Source: DATMFV01 sp035555975 (lineage in GTDB: Bacteria > Verrucomicrobiota > Verrucomicrobiia > Chthoniobacterales > Chthoniobacteraceae). From it: a stretch of 64,000 nt of DNA. The stretch spans positions 8,788 to 72,787 of the forward strand of contig DATMFV010000099.1 in assembly GCA_035555975.1 (NCBI GenBank), given 5' to 3'. The notes below the pieces were generated by a model, which did not search any database, was not told the DNA's origin, and saw only the letters and a list, made by a program, of their open reading frames with translations. Positions 34,365 through 43,026 of the stretch are shown one piece after another. Each line of letters opens with the position of its first letter. Within the stretch, counting starts at the first letter, position 1. The position numbers and the translations under genes were made by a program.

Positions 34365-36134
34365 TTAACCGGCCTCGCCCTCCGGCGTCTTCGGTTGCAG
34401 GAACCGCCGCCGTGCGCCGAACGGCGTCGGCGTGCGCCGGGTGACGATATGGGCCTTGAACGCCTGGAGAAAACGGGCTTCGCCTTCGGTGTTGGCGATG
34501 AAGATCATCTGCCCGCCCGGGGGGAGGATGGTCGCCGCGTCGGGGTTGATCGAAAGGGTCTCGCCGACCCGCAGCGCCACGATGTTGCACCCGGCCACCC
34601 GGGTCAGCGCCGCTTCCGCGAGGCTTTTTCCCGCGAGGGAATCGGGGATGTCGGTTTCGCAGACGTTCAACCCCTCGGCCAGCATCAGCACCCCGGTCCC
34701 CTGGAGCAGTTCCAGGATCGCCATCGCCCCCATGGAAGCGTAGGAGAGGACAAAATCGGCCCCGGCGCGGTGAAGCGTCGAGATGTTGCGCTCCAGCGTG
34801 GACCGGCTGATGATCTGCACATCGGGCCGCAGCCGCCGACAGTAGAGCGTCAGGTAGATGTTGATGTCGTCATCATGCGCCGTGATGATGATCGCCGGGG
34901 TATCGGCGAGCCCCGCGCGCTCCAGCGTCGCCACCTCCGCCGCGTTGCCGTGGATGTAATGTTCATCGCGGATGCGCTCCGCCTTCTGTTCGACGATCTT
35001 GTACGGCACCTCGCGCTCCTTGAGCGCCCGGGCCGTCGCCCGCCCGACACGCCCCCCGCCGATGATGATCACCGCCCCGTGGCTGACGTGGTAGATGCAG
35101 AAAAGCTCGTTGTAGCGGTCGATCTGGCTCTGCGACCCGGCGAGCAGCAGGACGGAGTGGGCGTCGATCACGCTGTCGCCCGTCGCCGGTTCAAACGCCC
35201 CCCGCTTCCAGAGGCCGACCACGCTCACCCCCGCCAGTTCGCGCAAACGGCTCTGCGCCAGGTTTTTGCCGACCAGCGGCGTCCCGGCGGCGGTCGCCTC
35301 CGCGATCAGCAGCCCGTCAAACCGGCCCACCAGGTGCGCCGTCGCGTCGACCCCGCTCACCCGCCGCGCATTGGCCTCCCCCATCAGCTCGGGGAGTTCG
35401 AGCACGTGGGTGCTCCCGGCGAGGGTGAGGATGTCGACCGACTCCGCCGAATCCGCCGTGGTCACAATCGGCGTATGGGCGGTCACTTCCCGCGCGGTGA
35501 AGGAGATGTTCGTGTTGGTCATGTCCCTGCCGGTGGCGGCGATCAGGGCCGCCTGCCCGGCCCGGGCGGCGTGGTAGGTCTCCAGCCGGTCGGGCGCGCC
35601 GAAGACCACCTTGAACCCCATGTCGTAGAGCCGCAGCGCCTCCGCCAGGTCGCCGACGATCAGCGCGTAGTCGTACCCGTACTTGTCGAGCCGGGTGATC
35701 AGCGCCGAGGAGACCGGGTCGAAATTGGTCAGAAGGACATGCCCCGAGAGCGTATTGGGAAGCCGCCGTGGGGCGCGCGCCTCCGCCTGCGCCTTCATCC
35801 ACGGCGCGTAAAAGAACTCGATGAAGGTAAACGGCAGGAGGATCAGCAGAAAGATCGTCCCCGAGACCACCACCAGCATCGAAAACGCCCGGCCCAGGTC
35901 GCTCGTGAAGGTGATGTCGCCAAACCCGAGCGTGCTCATCACCGTCAAGGTCCAGTAAAAACCGGTAAACCAGCTATACTCGCGCCCTTCCAGCGCCATC
36001 AGGAGATGGAAGAGAAGGCTGTAGATGACCACCAGCCCCGCCAGCACCCCGAGAAACCGGAGCAGCAGCCGGACATTGCGCTCCCCGCCGCCCGCGTGCA
36101 GCAGCGTGGTAAACTGTGAGGTGAGAGATTTCAT
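34365..36134 (-). CDS. Two-helix potassium channel with tandem RCK (TrkA-N/TrkA-C) domains
   Basis: A 589-residue protein from the ATG at 36134 (open to 36167). The N-terminus has two membrane helices (LGVLAGLVVIYSLLFHLLM; LVVVSGTIFLLILLPFTFIE) around a pore with filter TLGFGD. Two RCK units follow, each a TrkA-N Rossmann fold (first GHVLLTNFDPVSSALI; second AVIIIGGGRVGRATARAL) with a TrkA-C region (VGLWKRGAFEPATGDS; NIVALRVGETLS). Nucleotide or ion binding to RCK gates K+ flux. The second domain has the full GGGxVG motif, while the first is degenerate. It lies 13 bases downstream of nothing else on its strand but close to the Tgt fusion gene. Confidence 0.92.
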   Translation of the reverse strand: MKSLTSQFTTLLHAGGGERNVRLLLRFLGVLAGLVVIYSLLFHLLMALEGREYSWFTGFYWTLTVMSTLGFGDITFTSDLGRAFSMLVVVSGTIFLLILLPFTFIEFFYAPWMKAQAEARAPRRLPNTLSGHVLLTNFDPVSSALITRLDKYGYDYALIVGDLAEALRLYDMGFKVVFGAPDRLETYHAARAGQAALIAATGRDMTNTNISFTAREVTAHTPIVTTADSAESVDILTLAGSTHVLELPELMGEANARRVSGVDATAHLVGRFDGLLIAEATAAGTPLVGKNLAQSRLRELAGVSVVGLWKRGAFEPATGDSVIDAHSVLLLAGSQSQIDRYNELFCIYHVSHGAVIIIGGGRVGRATARALKEREVPYKIVEQKAERIRDEHYIHGNAAEVATLERAGLADTPAIIITAHDDDINIYLTLYCRRLRPDVQIISRSTLERNISTLHRAGADFVLSYASMGAMAILELLQGTGVLMLAEGLNVCETDIPDSLAGKSLAEAALTRVAGCNIVALRVGETLSINPDAATILPPGGQMIFIANTEGEARFLQAFKAHIVTRRTPTPFGARRRFLQPKTPEGEAG

Positions 36135-36220
36135 GCGCCTGGGGCGAACCGGGTGTGAACCGCACACGTTCGTGGCAGAACCGGGCGGGAGTCAAGATTT
36201 CCCCGTTGCGCAAGCCGACT

Positions 36221-37627
36221 TCAACTGTTGGGCGGCACCGCATCGAGCGCCTCCTGGATGATCCTGTGCCGCTCGCCCGCATCCTTCCACCGGGCCTGGA
36301 CCTCCGGCTCCAGCGTATGGAGCGGGTCGAAGTAGAGGAAACGCACCCCCGGCTTGACGCTCGGGCTGGTGAAGACCGCGACGCCCGTCGACCGGTTGTA
36401 GTATTCGAAGGAGTGCCCGTCGCGCTTGCCGCCGCCGCCCATCGTGTCGACCACAAAGGCCGGGGTGTTGAACCCGGCGGTCGTGCCGCGCACATGTTTC
36501 TCGATATTAAGGCCGGAAGCGAGCGTCGTCCGCAGATCCTCCACCCCGGGGACCATGTCGTGGAAGTAGACATAGTACGGGTGGATGTTGATATGGCTCA
36601 AGCGCCGGACAAGAAGCTGCATCGTCGCCGGGTGATCGTTCACCCCGCGCTGCATCACCGTCTGGCAGCGGACGGTGATCCCCCGTTCCGTCATCCGGTT
36701 GAGCGCGGCGCGGGTGATCGCGGTGATCTCGTTGGGGTGGTTGAAATGGGTGTGGACCACCACATCCTTGTGCAGGGAGCGACCGCGTTCGACGACCCGC
36801 GTCAGCGCGTCAAACCAGGCATGGTCGGAAAGGATCTTTTGCGGGATCACCGCCAGCCCCTTGGTCGCGTAGCGGATGCGGCGGATCTGCGGCATCGCCA
36901 GCAGCCGTTCGCCGATCAGCTTCACATGGTCGGCGCGGAGGTTGTAGGTGTCGCCCCCGCTGACGACGATATCCTCCAGCTCGGGCCGCGAGGCGATGTA
37001 TTCAAACATCCGCTCCCACCGGGCGAGATTGGCATGGAGTTTAAGCTTTTCGACCTCCTCGGTATCGCCGCCGACGGCGTAGCTCCGCGTGCAGTAGCGG
37101 CAGTAGACGGGGCACGAGTCGATCGCGAGAAAGAGCGCCTTGTCGCGGTAACGGTGGGTCAGCCCCGGCACCGGCGAGTCGCCCTGCTCGTTGAGGCTGT
37201 CGAGCTTCATCATCGGGTGGTCGGGCCGTTGCTGGGAGCGGACCGGCAGGAACTGCGTCCGGATCGGGTCGTGGTACGGATCGCTCCAGTCGATGAGGCT
37301 CAGGAGGTAGGGGGAGATGCGCAACGCCATCGGCGCACGGCTGATCCCGGCGGCGAGGTCGTCGAAAAACGAGTCGGGCGCCAGCGGACCGAGAAGCTCC
37401 CGCAACTGGTGCAGGTTGGTGACCGAGTGGCGGTTCTGAAACTGGTGGGTCTGAAATTGTGCGGCTTCGACCTCCCGGAAACCGGGGATGACGCGCCAGA
37501 ATTCATCTTCGCGAAGAGCGCGGTGGTCGAAGCCGGACCTGGAGACAGGGTCTTCGGGGGCGGGGCCGTCGGCAGACGGAACGGGCGGATCGACATGCTG
37601 GGTGTCGAGCAGGGGCAAGGTAGCCAT
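36221..37627 (-). CDS. KamA-family radical SAM aminomutase (lysine 2,3-aminomutase-like)
   Basis: About 468 residues from the ATG at 37627 (MATLPLLDTQHV); the frame extends to a TTG at 37681 inside a hairpin. The radical SAM cluster motif is CPVYCRYC (C172, C176, C179), preceded by HRYRDKALFLAIDS as in lysine aminomutases, and followed by DIVVSGGDTYNL and the PLP-type region QTVMQRGVND, then INIHPYYVYFHDMVPG. It interconverts amino acids by moving an alpha-amino group to the beta position, with PLP and SAM. It is longer than EpmB, so a true aminomutase is more likely; the substrate is not fixed. Confidence 0.9.
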   Translation of the reverse strand: MATLPLLDTQHVDPPVPSADGPAPEDPVSRSGFDHRALREDEFWRVIPGFREVEAAQFQTHQFQNRHSVTNLHQLRELLGPLAPDSFFDDLAAGISRAPMALRISPYLLSLIDWSDPYHDPIRTQFLPVRSQQRPDHPMMKLDSLNEQGDSPVPGLTHRYRDKALFLAIDSCPVYCRYCTRSYAVGGDTEEVEKLKLHANLARWERMFEYIASRPELEDIVVSGGDTYNLRADHVKLIGERLLAMPQIRRIRYATKGLAVIPQKILSDHAWFDALTRVVERGRSLHKDVVVHTHFNHPNEITAITRAALNRMTERGITVRCQTVMQRGVNDHPATMQLLVRRLSHINIHPYYVYFHDMVPGVEDLRTTLASGLNIEKHVRGTTAGFNTPAFVVDTMGGGGKRDGHSFEYYNRSTGVAVFTSPSVKPGVRFLYFDPLHTLEPEVQARWKDAGERHRIIQEALDAVPPNS

Positions 37628-37675
37628 GGGGCTGGACAATTCTAAGAAGAGAAGGTTGTTGGAAAGAGAATCGCA

Positions 37676-37711
37676 GGGCAACTCCTTTCTGGCGGAGTTG
37701 CCCCCTTTTTT
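37676..37711 (+). terminator. Perfect hairpin with T-run, terminator-like in + orientation
   Basis: GGGCAACTCC (37676-37685) and GGAGTTGCCC (37694-37703) form a perfect 10-bp stem with an 8-base loop, followed by six T at 37706-37711. It points rightward although the genes on both sides are on the minus strand, so it may stop antisense transcription, or serve as leader structure for the KamA mRNA. Confidence 0.5.
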
Positions 37712-37734
37712 AATGAACGTAGCCTGTCGCGGCT

Positions 37735-38187
37735 TTACGCTTTTCCGCCGTAACTGACGTAATCGTCGAGGTCGAGGAGGTCAAACCAGGTGCCGACATC
37801 GCTCCGCTGCGGGGCAACGCCTTCGTGCAGCTTCTGGAAAAAGGCGCGGCTTTCGGCATCCTTGGAGACCCGCGCCTCCTCCAGCGCCGACCAGAGGGTG
37901 ATGTCGTATTCCGAGCGCTGGTGCGGCGCGTTTTCCTCAATCCACGCCAGCAGTTCGCCGTCGCCTTTTCCCTTGGCGACCTCGGCCTTGAGCGCTTCGG
38001 GGTCGACGCCGGTGAAGGTCAAAAACCGCTGGTCGAGCGGACAGGCGTAGTTGTACTCGCCGTTCTTACCGGCAAGCAGCGCCCGGCATTTGTCGAGCAT
38101 CCGCGGCAGGATGACGTAACCGCCGAGGCGGACACGGGGGCTGCGGGGTGGGAATTGGGTGAGATCGTTGGATGGATGGTTGGACAT
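37735..38187 (-). CDS. DUF5069 domain protein
   Basis: A 150-residue cytoplasmic protein that matches DUF5069 by eye: DLTQFPPRSPRVRLGGYVILPRM at its start (here split), CRALLAGKNGEYNYACPLDQRFL, then TWFDLLDLDDYVSYGG at the end. The family is almost confined to Verrucomicrobiota, Planctomycetes and relatives, and has no known function. It is transcribed leftward ahead of the KamA gene, with the 37676 hairpin between them. Confidence 0.85.
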   Translation of the reverse strand: MSNHPSNDLTQFPPRSPRVRLGGYVILPRMLDKCRALLAGKNGEYNYACPLDQRFLTFTGVDPEALKAEVAKGKGDGELLAWIEENAPHQRSEYDITLWSALEEARVSKDAESRAFFQKLHEGVAPQRSDVGTWFDLLDLDDYVSYGGKA

Positions 38188-38397
38188 AAAGCTGGTTTGG
38201 TTCCTTTCGGGTGATTTCAGGGTCCGAAAAAGAGTGATTCTCTCACAAAAGGCCCTTCCTGGCGATTGTCAACCCGCTCTTTCCCAGGGAAGGAAGCTCT
38301 TTCCGGGTTGAAATCGCACCTTTTCCCGCGATCAGGCGCACCTGTTTTTGCCGGCCCGCCGGTTTTCGGGGAGCGCGGCCCCCCGGGAAAAAAGGCA

Positions 38398-38426
38398 TTG
38401 CAAAGGGGTGGCCCACCTTTTAACTT
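38398..38426 (+). promoter_or_regulatory. Candidate promoter of the ferredoxin gene
   Basis: TTGCAA at 38398-38403, 17-base spacer, TAACTT at 38421-38426, about 20 bases before the ferredoxin ATG. Sequence agreement is moderate; the leader would be short. Confidence 0.35.
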
Positions 38427-38445
38427 ATCTGGCCCTGCAAACGCT

Positions 38446-38685
38446 ATGGCTGACCTCGAAAATAAATATGCGGATAATGTCTCTGGTCCCTTTTACGTCG
38501 ACGACCAGTGCATTGACTGTGATCTGTGCCGTGAAACCGCCCCGGCCAATTTCACCCGCAACGATGACGGTGGACACTCTTACGTCTTCAAACAGCCTGA
38601 AAACGAGGAGGAGGAAGCCCTCTGCCGCGAAGCGATGGAAGGGTGCCCGGTGGAAGCGATCGGCGACGACGGCGGCGACGCCTGA
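38446..38685 (+). CDS. Small ferredoxin with one 4Fe-4S site
   Basis: A 79-residue acidic ferredoxin starting at the ATG at 38446 (MADLENKYADNV); the open frame further upstream has no family match. The cluster ligands are CIDCDLC and the distal GCP (MEGCPVEAI), giving one [4Fe-4S] cluster with a loop between them (TRNDDGGHSYVF). It carries electrons in the cytoplasm; the partner is unknown. DUF721 and folB follow on the same strand. Confidence 0.92.
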   Translation: MADLENKYADNVSGPFYVDDQCIDCDLCRETAPANFTRNDDGGHSYVFKQPENEEEEALCREAMEGCPVEAIGDDGGDA

Positions 38686-38757
38686 GGACTGTGACCCGTC
38701 GGGAGCCCCGGGAAAAAGTGGCTTCTTTTTACGAAGAAGGGTATCCTCTCCGGTGAG

Positions 38758-39117
38758 ATGACGCCTTACCTTCGAGCCCGGGTTCTGGCCGAATGGCGCG
38801 GCTACCTTGAACCGCCGCCACGGCCCGACCGCGTGATGACCATTGCCACCGGCGTCGAGCGGCTCATGAAGTCGCTCGGTCTGGGCGAACGCCTCCGGCA
38901 GGAGGAAGTCCTGCGCGCGTGGGAGGGGATCGTCGGCCCGTTCATCGCTTCGCACTCCCAGCCGACCCATTTGCAGGCGGGCGTCCTGACCGTCCGCGTG
39001 CTCCAGCCGACCATGCACTATGAGCTTGATCGTGTCTGGAAAAGAAAGATTCTTGAAAAACTGCGCGCCGAGTTTGGCGCGCGAACCGTCCGCGAAATCC
39101 GCTTCCGGATCGGCTGA
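38758..39117 (+). CDS. DUF721 (DciA-like) protein
   Basis: A 119-residue protein with the DUF721 core: LMKSLGLGERLRQEEVLRAW (amphipathic helix with the Trp), GIVGPFIASHSQPTHLQAGV, LTVRVLQPTMHYELDRVW and KILEKLRAEFG. In bacteria that lack DnaC or DnaI, DUF721 proteins (DciA) help load the replicative helicase DnaB. Whether this is that DciA cannot be proved, but the C-terminal domain is complete. It sits 72 bases after the ferredoxin gene and 16 bases before folB. Confidence 0.82.
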   Translation: MTPYLRARVLAEWRGYLEPPPRPDRVMTIATGVERLMKSLGLGERLRQEEVLRAWEGIVGPFIASHSQPTHLQAGVLTVRVLQPTMHYELDRVWKRKILEKLRAEFGARTVREIRFRIG

Positions 39118-39133
39118 CCCACCCTTTTCTCCC

Positions 39134-39505
39134 ATGTTCCAGAAAAAGCCCGCCCCCGATGTCATTGAAATCCGCAGCCTGGAGGTGATGAGCCGCATCG
39201 GCGTCCCGGACGAGGAGCGCGTCGCCCCGCAGCGCCTCACCATCTCGCTCGTCATCCAGCCCAACCTCAGCTTCACCGCGATGGACGACCGGATCGACCA
39301 GACCGTCGATTACGCCGCCGTCTGCGAGAGCGTCAAGGCCACCGCCGCCCGCCGCCCCCGTCGCCTGATCGAAACCCTCGCCGAAGAGATCGCGACCGAC
39401 CTCCTCGGCGCTTACCCGATCTGGCGGCTTTCCGTCGAAATCCGCAAGTTCATCCTGCCCGAAACCGAATATGTCGCCGTGCGGATCGAGCGGCCTTCGG
39501 TGTGA
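39134..39505 (+). CDS. folB: Dihydroneopterin aldolase FolB
   Basis: A 123-residue FolB starting at the ATG at 39134. The family pattern is clear: IEIRSLEVMSRIGVPDEERV near the N-terminus, DQTVDYAAVCESVKATA, and RRLIETLAEEIATDLL with the catalytic Glu, ending in VEIRKFILPETEYVAVRIE with the catalytic-lysine region KF. It cleaves dihydroneopterin to 6-hydroxymethyl-dihydropterin and glycolaldehyde in folate synthesis. No other folate genes are adjacent. Confidence 0.9.
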   Translation: MFQKKPAPDVIEIRSLEVMSRIGVPDEERVAPQRLTISLVIQPNLSFTAMDDRIDQTVDYAAVCESVKATAARRPRRLIETLAEEIATDLLGAYPIWRLSVEIRKFILPETEYVAVRIERPSV

Positions 39506-39531
39506 TATGATGACGCTTGGTGTGTTTTTAA

Positions 39532-39763
39532 GGATACCGAAGGTATCCCAGCAAAGTAGCCGGGGGTTGAGCGAAGCGACACCCCCGGAACCCGGGTTTC
39601 CCCAATGCCCGATCCCAACGGGATCGCAGCCGTTTTCAAACGCGATGCGCCCATCCTCATCGGCTGGCACCCTTCCAGGGTGCAATCAGAGAGGAGCCAC
39701 CCATTCCGGGGGTATCGCTGTTGCTCAACCCCCGGCTGCCCCGCTGGGATCCTTTCAGGATCC
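39532..39763 (+). repeat. Cluster of mini-hairpins with three-base loops (REP-like element)
   Basis: The gap between folB and the peptidase gene holds at least six inverted repeats. Short ones with 3-base loops are GGATACC-GAA-GGTATCC (39532-39548), GATCCC-AAC-GGGATC (39611-39625), GCACCCT-TCC-AGGGTGC (39667-39683) and GGATCCT-TTC-AGGATCC (39747-39763). Two larger ones have CCGGGGGT/ACCCCCGG arms (39560-39588 and 39706-39735), with related GTTGAGC/GCTCAAC inner parts in opposite order. The frame runs open through the block but is not a gene. Confidence 0.75.
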
Positions 39764-39796
39764 TTTTCGGAACCCCCCGATACTTCCTCTCCACCC

Positions 39797-40906
39797 ATGA
39801 AAAACCGCCTCATCGTCGCCGCCAGCGAGACCGATCCCGACCTTCTCTACGCCACCCGTTTTTTCGCGCCCGATCCGTTCGTCTGGCTGGAGAAAAAAGG
39901 GCGCACGCTGGTGATGCTCAACGATTTGGAGATCGACCGGGGCCGCCAACAGGCGCAGGTGGACGAAGTCGTCCCGCAGAGCGAAGTCGCCCGCCGCGCG
40001 GGTCTCGGCGAGCGAGCATCCTTCGGGGAATGCCTGCTAGCCCTCCTCAAGCAACAACGGGTGCGCAGCGCCGTCGTTCCCGCCGGCTTCCCGTTCGGGC
40101 TCGCGGCGGAATTGATGAAGGGGGGCATCGCGCTCGAACCGCTCCCGGGCCTTTTCTTTCCGGAGCGCGAGTTCAAGAACGCGGAGGAACTGCGCGCCAT
40201 GCGCCGGGCGCTCGCCATCACCGAAGCCGGGATGGGGCGTGCGATGGAAGTCTTGAGCGCCGCGACCATCGGTCCCCGCAAACGGCTCCAATGGGGTGGT
40301 CGGGCGCTCACCTCGGAACGGCTGCGCGCGGAAATTGACTCCGCCGTGCTCCATGCCGGGGGGCAACCGGCCAACACCATCGTCGCCGGGGGCAACCAGG
40401 CGTGCGATCCCCACGAACGGGGCCACGGGCCGCTGCTCGCCGACAGCCTGATCGTCCTCGACATCTTCCCGCGCGATGCAAAGAGCGGCTATTACGGCGA
40501 CATGACGCGAACCGTCGTGCGCGGCCGGGCGAGCGACGCCCAGCGGCAACTCTGGGAGACGGTGCTCGAAGCGCAACAGGCCGTCATTCGCAAAATGAAG
40601 CCGGGAGCCGACGGCGAGGCGATCCACCGCGATGTCGTCGGATTTTTCCGCGAGCGCGGCTACCCGACCCGGCAGGAAAACGGGCGCTGGACCGGCTTTT
40701 TCCACGGCACCGGCCACGGCCTCGGCCTGGAGATCCACGAGCCGCCCCGCTTCGCCCGCACCCGCATGAAACCGGGGCAGGTGATCACCGTCGAACCGGG
40801 TCTCTACTACCCCGGCCTGGGCGGCGTGCGGATCGAGGATGTCGCCACCATCACCGAAAGCGGCGCGCGCCTCCTGAGCCGGTTCGAAAAACGGCTCGAA
40901 CTGTAA
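39797..40906 (+). CDS. M24 metallopeptidase (Xaa-Pro aminopeptidase-like)
   Basis: A 369-residue protein from the ATG at 39797; the open frame to 39605 runs through the repeat block and is rejected. A creatinase-like N-terminal domain (about 1-130) precedes the pita-bread M24 domain. Metal ligands are seen in VLDIFPRDAKSGYYGDMTRT (two Asp), HGTGHGLGLEIHEPP (His) and TVEPGLYYPGLGGVRIEDVA (two Glu). It removes N-terminal residues before proline, or has a related dipeptidase role, with Mn2+ or Co2+ in the cytoplasm. Confidence 0.92.
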   Translation: MKNRLIVAASETDPDLLYATRFFAPDPFVWLEKKGRTLVMLNDLEIDRGRQQAQVDEVVPQSEVARRAGLGERASFGECLLALLKQQRVRSAVVPAGFPFGLAAELMKGGIALEPLPGLFFPEREFKNAEELRAMRRALAITEAGMGRAMEVLSAATIGPRKRLQWGGRALTSERLRAEIDSAVLHAGGQPANTIVAGGNQACDPHERGHGPLLADSLIVLDIFPRDAKSGYYGDMTRTVVRGRASDAQRQLWETVLEAQQAVIRKMKPGADGEAIHRDVVGFFRERGYPTRQENGRWTGFFHGTGHGLGLEIHEPPRFARTRMKPGQVITVEPGLYYPGLGGVRIEDVATITESGARLLSRFEKRLEL

Positions 40907-41160
40907 AGGCCAACGCGAATGGCGCGGGATCCCGAAAAACCGCGTCAATGTACGCAAAAGAGCGCATTTTGGGATTAGAGTTTTAACTACCACTCTCTTT
41001 TTCTCCCATTTTCTCTAATTTTTTTCCCCTTGGCAGCCTTTTCCCTTGCTCCGGCCTCGGGATCGGGTTCACCATACCGATGTCGCCGGGAATGACCCGA
41101 TGGCACACGCAGAACATAACATACCAATAACTCCAGATTATAAATAGAGAGGTTTAGGCT

Positions 41161-41622
41161 ATGCTTCAAAAATTGAACAAAAAGCACCAAGGTTTCACGC
41201 TCGTTGAAATCATGATCGTGGTGGCGATCATCGCCCTCCTGTCGGCGATCGCCGTCCCCAACTTCCTCCGTGCGCGTGAGCGTTCGCAGGCAACGCGGAT
41301 TCTCGAAGAACTCCGCACCATTGAAGGGGCGAAGGATCAGTATGCGCTGGAAAACAACGTCGGCCGGGGCGGAGAGGCGCCTTGGGCTTCGCTTAGGCAG
41401 TACCTCAAGCCGGGTACGGCTCTGGAAAGCCAGACAGAGTCTCCCAAGGATCTCATCGGCAATGCGATCACGATCGGGGATGTCGGGGTGCCCCCCTATG
41501 TCCATGCAGACACCATCGACGCTTTCAAGGAATCCGTGGATAAGGACACCTTCTGGCAGCATTACGTTGCCGGTGAAGGCACCACCACCGAAGGCACCAC
41601 CGAAGGCGAAGGCGAGGGTTAA
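41161..41622 (+). CDS. Type IV pilin / GspG-like prepilin
   Basis: A 153-residue prepilin: short basic leader KLNKKHQG, cleavage site before FTLVEIMIVVAIIALL, mature Glu at +5, then a conserved long N-terminal helix (PNFLRARERSQATRILEEL). The C-terminal tail is Gly/Thr/Glu-rich (GEGTTTEGTTEGEGEG), low-complexity and unusual. It is a different class from the H-X9-DG pseudopilins of the cassettes, closer to major pilins or the T2SS major pseudopilin. A lone gene with its own terminator. Confidence 0.9.
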   Translation: MLQKLNKKHQGFTLVEIMIVVAIIALLSAIAVPNFLRARERSQATRILEELRTIEGAKDQYALENNVGRGGEAPWASLRQYLKPGTALESQTESPKDLIGNAITIGDVGVPPYVHADTIDAFKESVDKDTFWQHYVAGEGTTTEGTTEGEGEG

Positions 41623-41671
41623 TCCCTCCATCTCCGGAAAAGCGTAAGCTTTCCAGAAAACACTTCAACAA

Positions 41672-41710
41672 AACTCCAGCTTCTCTTATTGAGAGGCTGG
41701 AGTTTTTTTT
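41672..41710 (+). terminator. Intrinsic terminator after the pilin gene
   Basis: Arms AACTCCAGCTTCTC (41672-41685) and GAGAGGCTGGAGTT (41691-41704), 14 bp with one G-U pair, 5-base loop TTATT, then an 8-T run ending at 41710. Confidence 0.88.
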
Positions 41711-41840
41711 CTTTCGCCAAATGACTTCCGCCGTTCCACACACCGCCCGGGTTTCTCGCCGCATTCCGGTGGAAACCTTGATTTTGATGCTGCTTCTGGT
41801 CATAAAGAGCGTCTGCCATTCCCAAACCTCTCCCGCGCCC

Positions 41841-42911
41841 ATGCAGCTTAGTGACATCCGCAAACGAATCGACGCCGTAGACGCCCGCCTCCTCGACCTG
41901 CTCAACGAACGGGCGGAACTGGTGCACGAAGTGGGCGAGGTCAAACGCCGCGACGGCTCGTCGATCTTCGCGCCCGAGCGGGAGGAAAAACTTCTCCGTT
42001 CGCTCGACGAACGCAACCAGGCGATCGGCGGGCGGCTCCCTTCCAAGGCGGTCCGCGCGATCTACCGCGAGATCATGTCGGCCTCCTACGCGCTGGAGAA
42101 GGGGTTGACCATCGCCTACTTCGGCCCGCCCGGCACCTACACCCACGAAGCCGCCCGCAACAAGTTCGGCGCGAGCGTGGAATACCAGCCGCACGCCAGC
42201 ATCGGCGAAGTCTTCCAGGCCGTGGCGCGCCACCGGGCCGATTTCGGCGTGGTCCCGATCGAAAACTCGACGGAAGGAAGCGTCTCCCACACGCTCGACA
42301 GTTGGCTCGATTCCGACCTGAAAATTTGCGGTCAGGTGCTCCTCAAGATCGAGCACAACCTTCTTTCCAACTCGCCGCGCGAGTCGATCCGCAAGATTTA
42401 CTCCCACCCGCAGTCGCTCGGCCAATGCCGCCAGTGGCTCCACCAGCATTTTCCCGACGCAGAACTGGTCGAAGCCGCCAGCAATACCCGCGCCGCCCAG
42501 CTCGCCGCAGCGGAGGAGGGGAGCGCCGCCATCGCCGGAAAGGCAGCCGCCGACCTCTACCACCTCAAGGTGCTGGAGACCGGCATTCAGGATCTCGCCA
42601 ACAACACGACCCGGTTTCTGGTCATCGGCCATTACCTCTGCCCCCCTTCGGGCAACGACCGGACTTCGCTCATGTTCTCGCTGCACGACCAGAGCGGCGC
42701 GCTTTTTTCCGTGCTGGAGCCGTTCAAGGAACTCGGCGTCTCCATCAGCAAGATCGAAAGCCGCCCCTCCAAGCGTAAGGCGTGGGAATATTTCTTTTTT
42801 GTCGACCTCGAAGGCCACGCCAGCGACCCCGTTCTGGCCGAAGCACTCGCGCGCGTCTCGCAGCGGACGCTCTTCATGAAAAATCTCGGCAGTTATCCGA
42901 AGACGGAGTAG
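41841..42911 (+). CDS. pheA: Bifunctional chorismate mutase / prephenate dehydratase (P-protein)
   Basis: A 356-residue protein starting at the ATG at 41841. Residues 1-85 are an AroQ chorismate mutase (LSDIRKRIDAVDARLLDLLN, ERAELVHEVGEVKR). Residues about 90-265 are prephenate dehydratase (AYFGPPGTYTHEAA, VPIENSTEGSVSHTLD, NTTRFLVIG with the catalytic TRF). Residues about 275-350 form an ACT domain with GALF and ESRP, the phenylalanine feedback site. It makes phenylpyruvate for phenylalanine. An open frame extends to 41721 but its extra 40 residues overlap the leader after the pilin terminator and are not family sequence. Confidence 0.95.
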   Translation: MQLSDIRKRIDAVDARLLDLLNERAELVHEVGEVKRRDGSSIFAPEREEKLLRSLDERNQAIGGRLPSKAVRAIYREIMSASYALEKGLTIAYFGPPGTYTHEAARNKFGASVEYQPHASIGEVFQAVARHRADFGVVPIENSTEGSVSHTLDSWLDSDLKICGQVLLKIEHNLLSNSPRESIRKIYSHPQSLGQCRQWLHQHFPDAELVEAASNTRAAQLAAAEEGSAAIAGKAAADLYHLKVLETGIQDLANNTTRFLVIGHYLCPPSGNDRTSLMFSLHDQSGALFSVLEPFKELGVSISKIESRPSKRKAWEYFFFVDLEGHASDPVLAEALARVSQRTLFMKNLGSYPKTE

Positions 42912-43026
42912 CGCCGGGTTTGGGTGAGGGGAGCGACGCGATCTCTTGACGATCCGGCTTGCGCTTTGCCCTCCGGTTTTCCAGAATGCTCCCGCCGGTC
43001 TCCCCGGTTTTTCGTCCAACGTCGTT

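Noticed and set aside
39605..39796. Open frame through the mini-hairpin cluster as an extended peptidase N-terminus
   Set aside because: The sequence is made of inverted repeats, and the creatinase-like domain begins at the ATG at 39797.
41721..41840. N-terminal extension of pheA, which looks like a signal peptide
   Set aside because: It falls directly after a terminator T-run, and chorismate mutase starts at the ATG at 41841. An exported P-protein is not expected with its cytosolic prephenate dehydratase and ACT domains.
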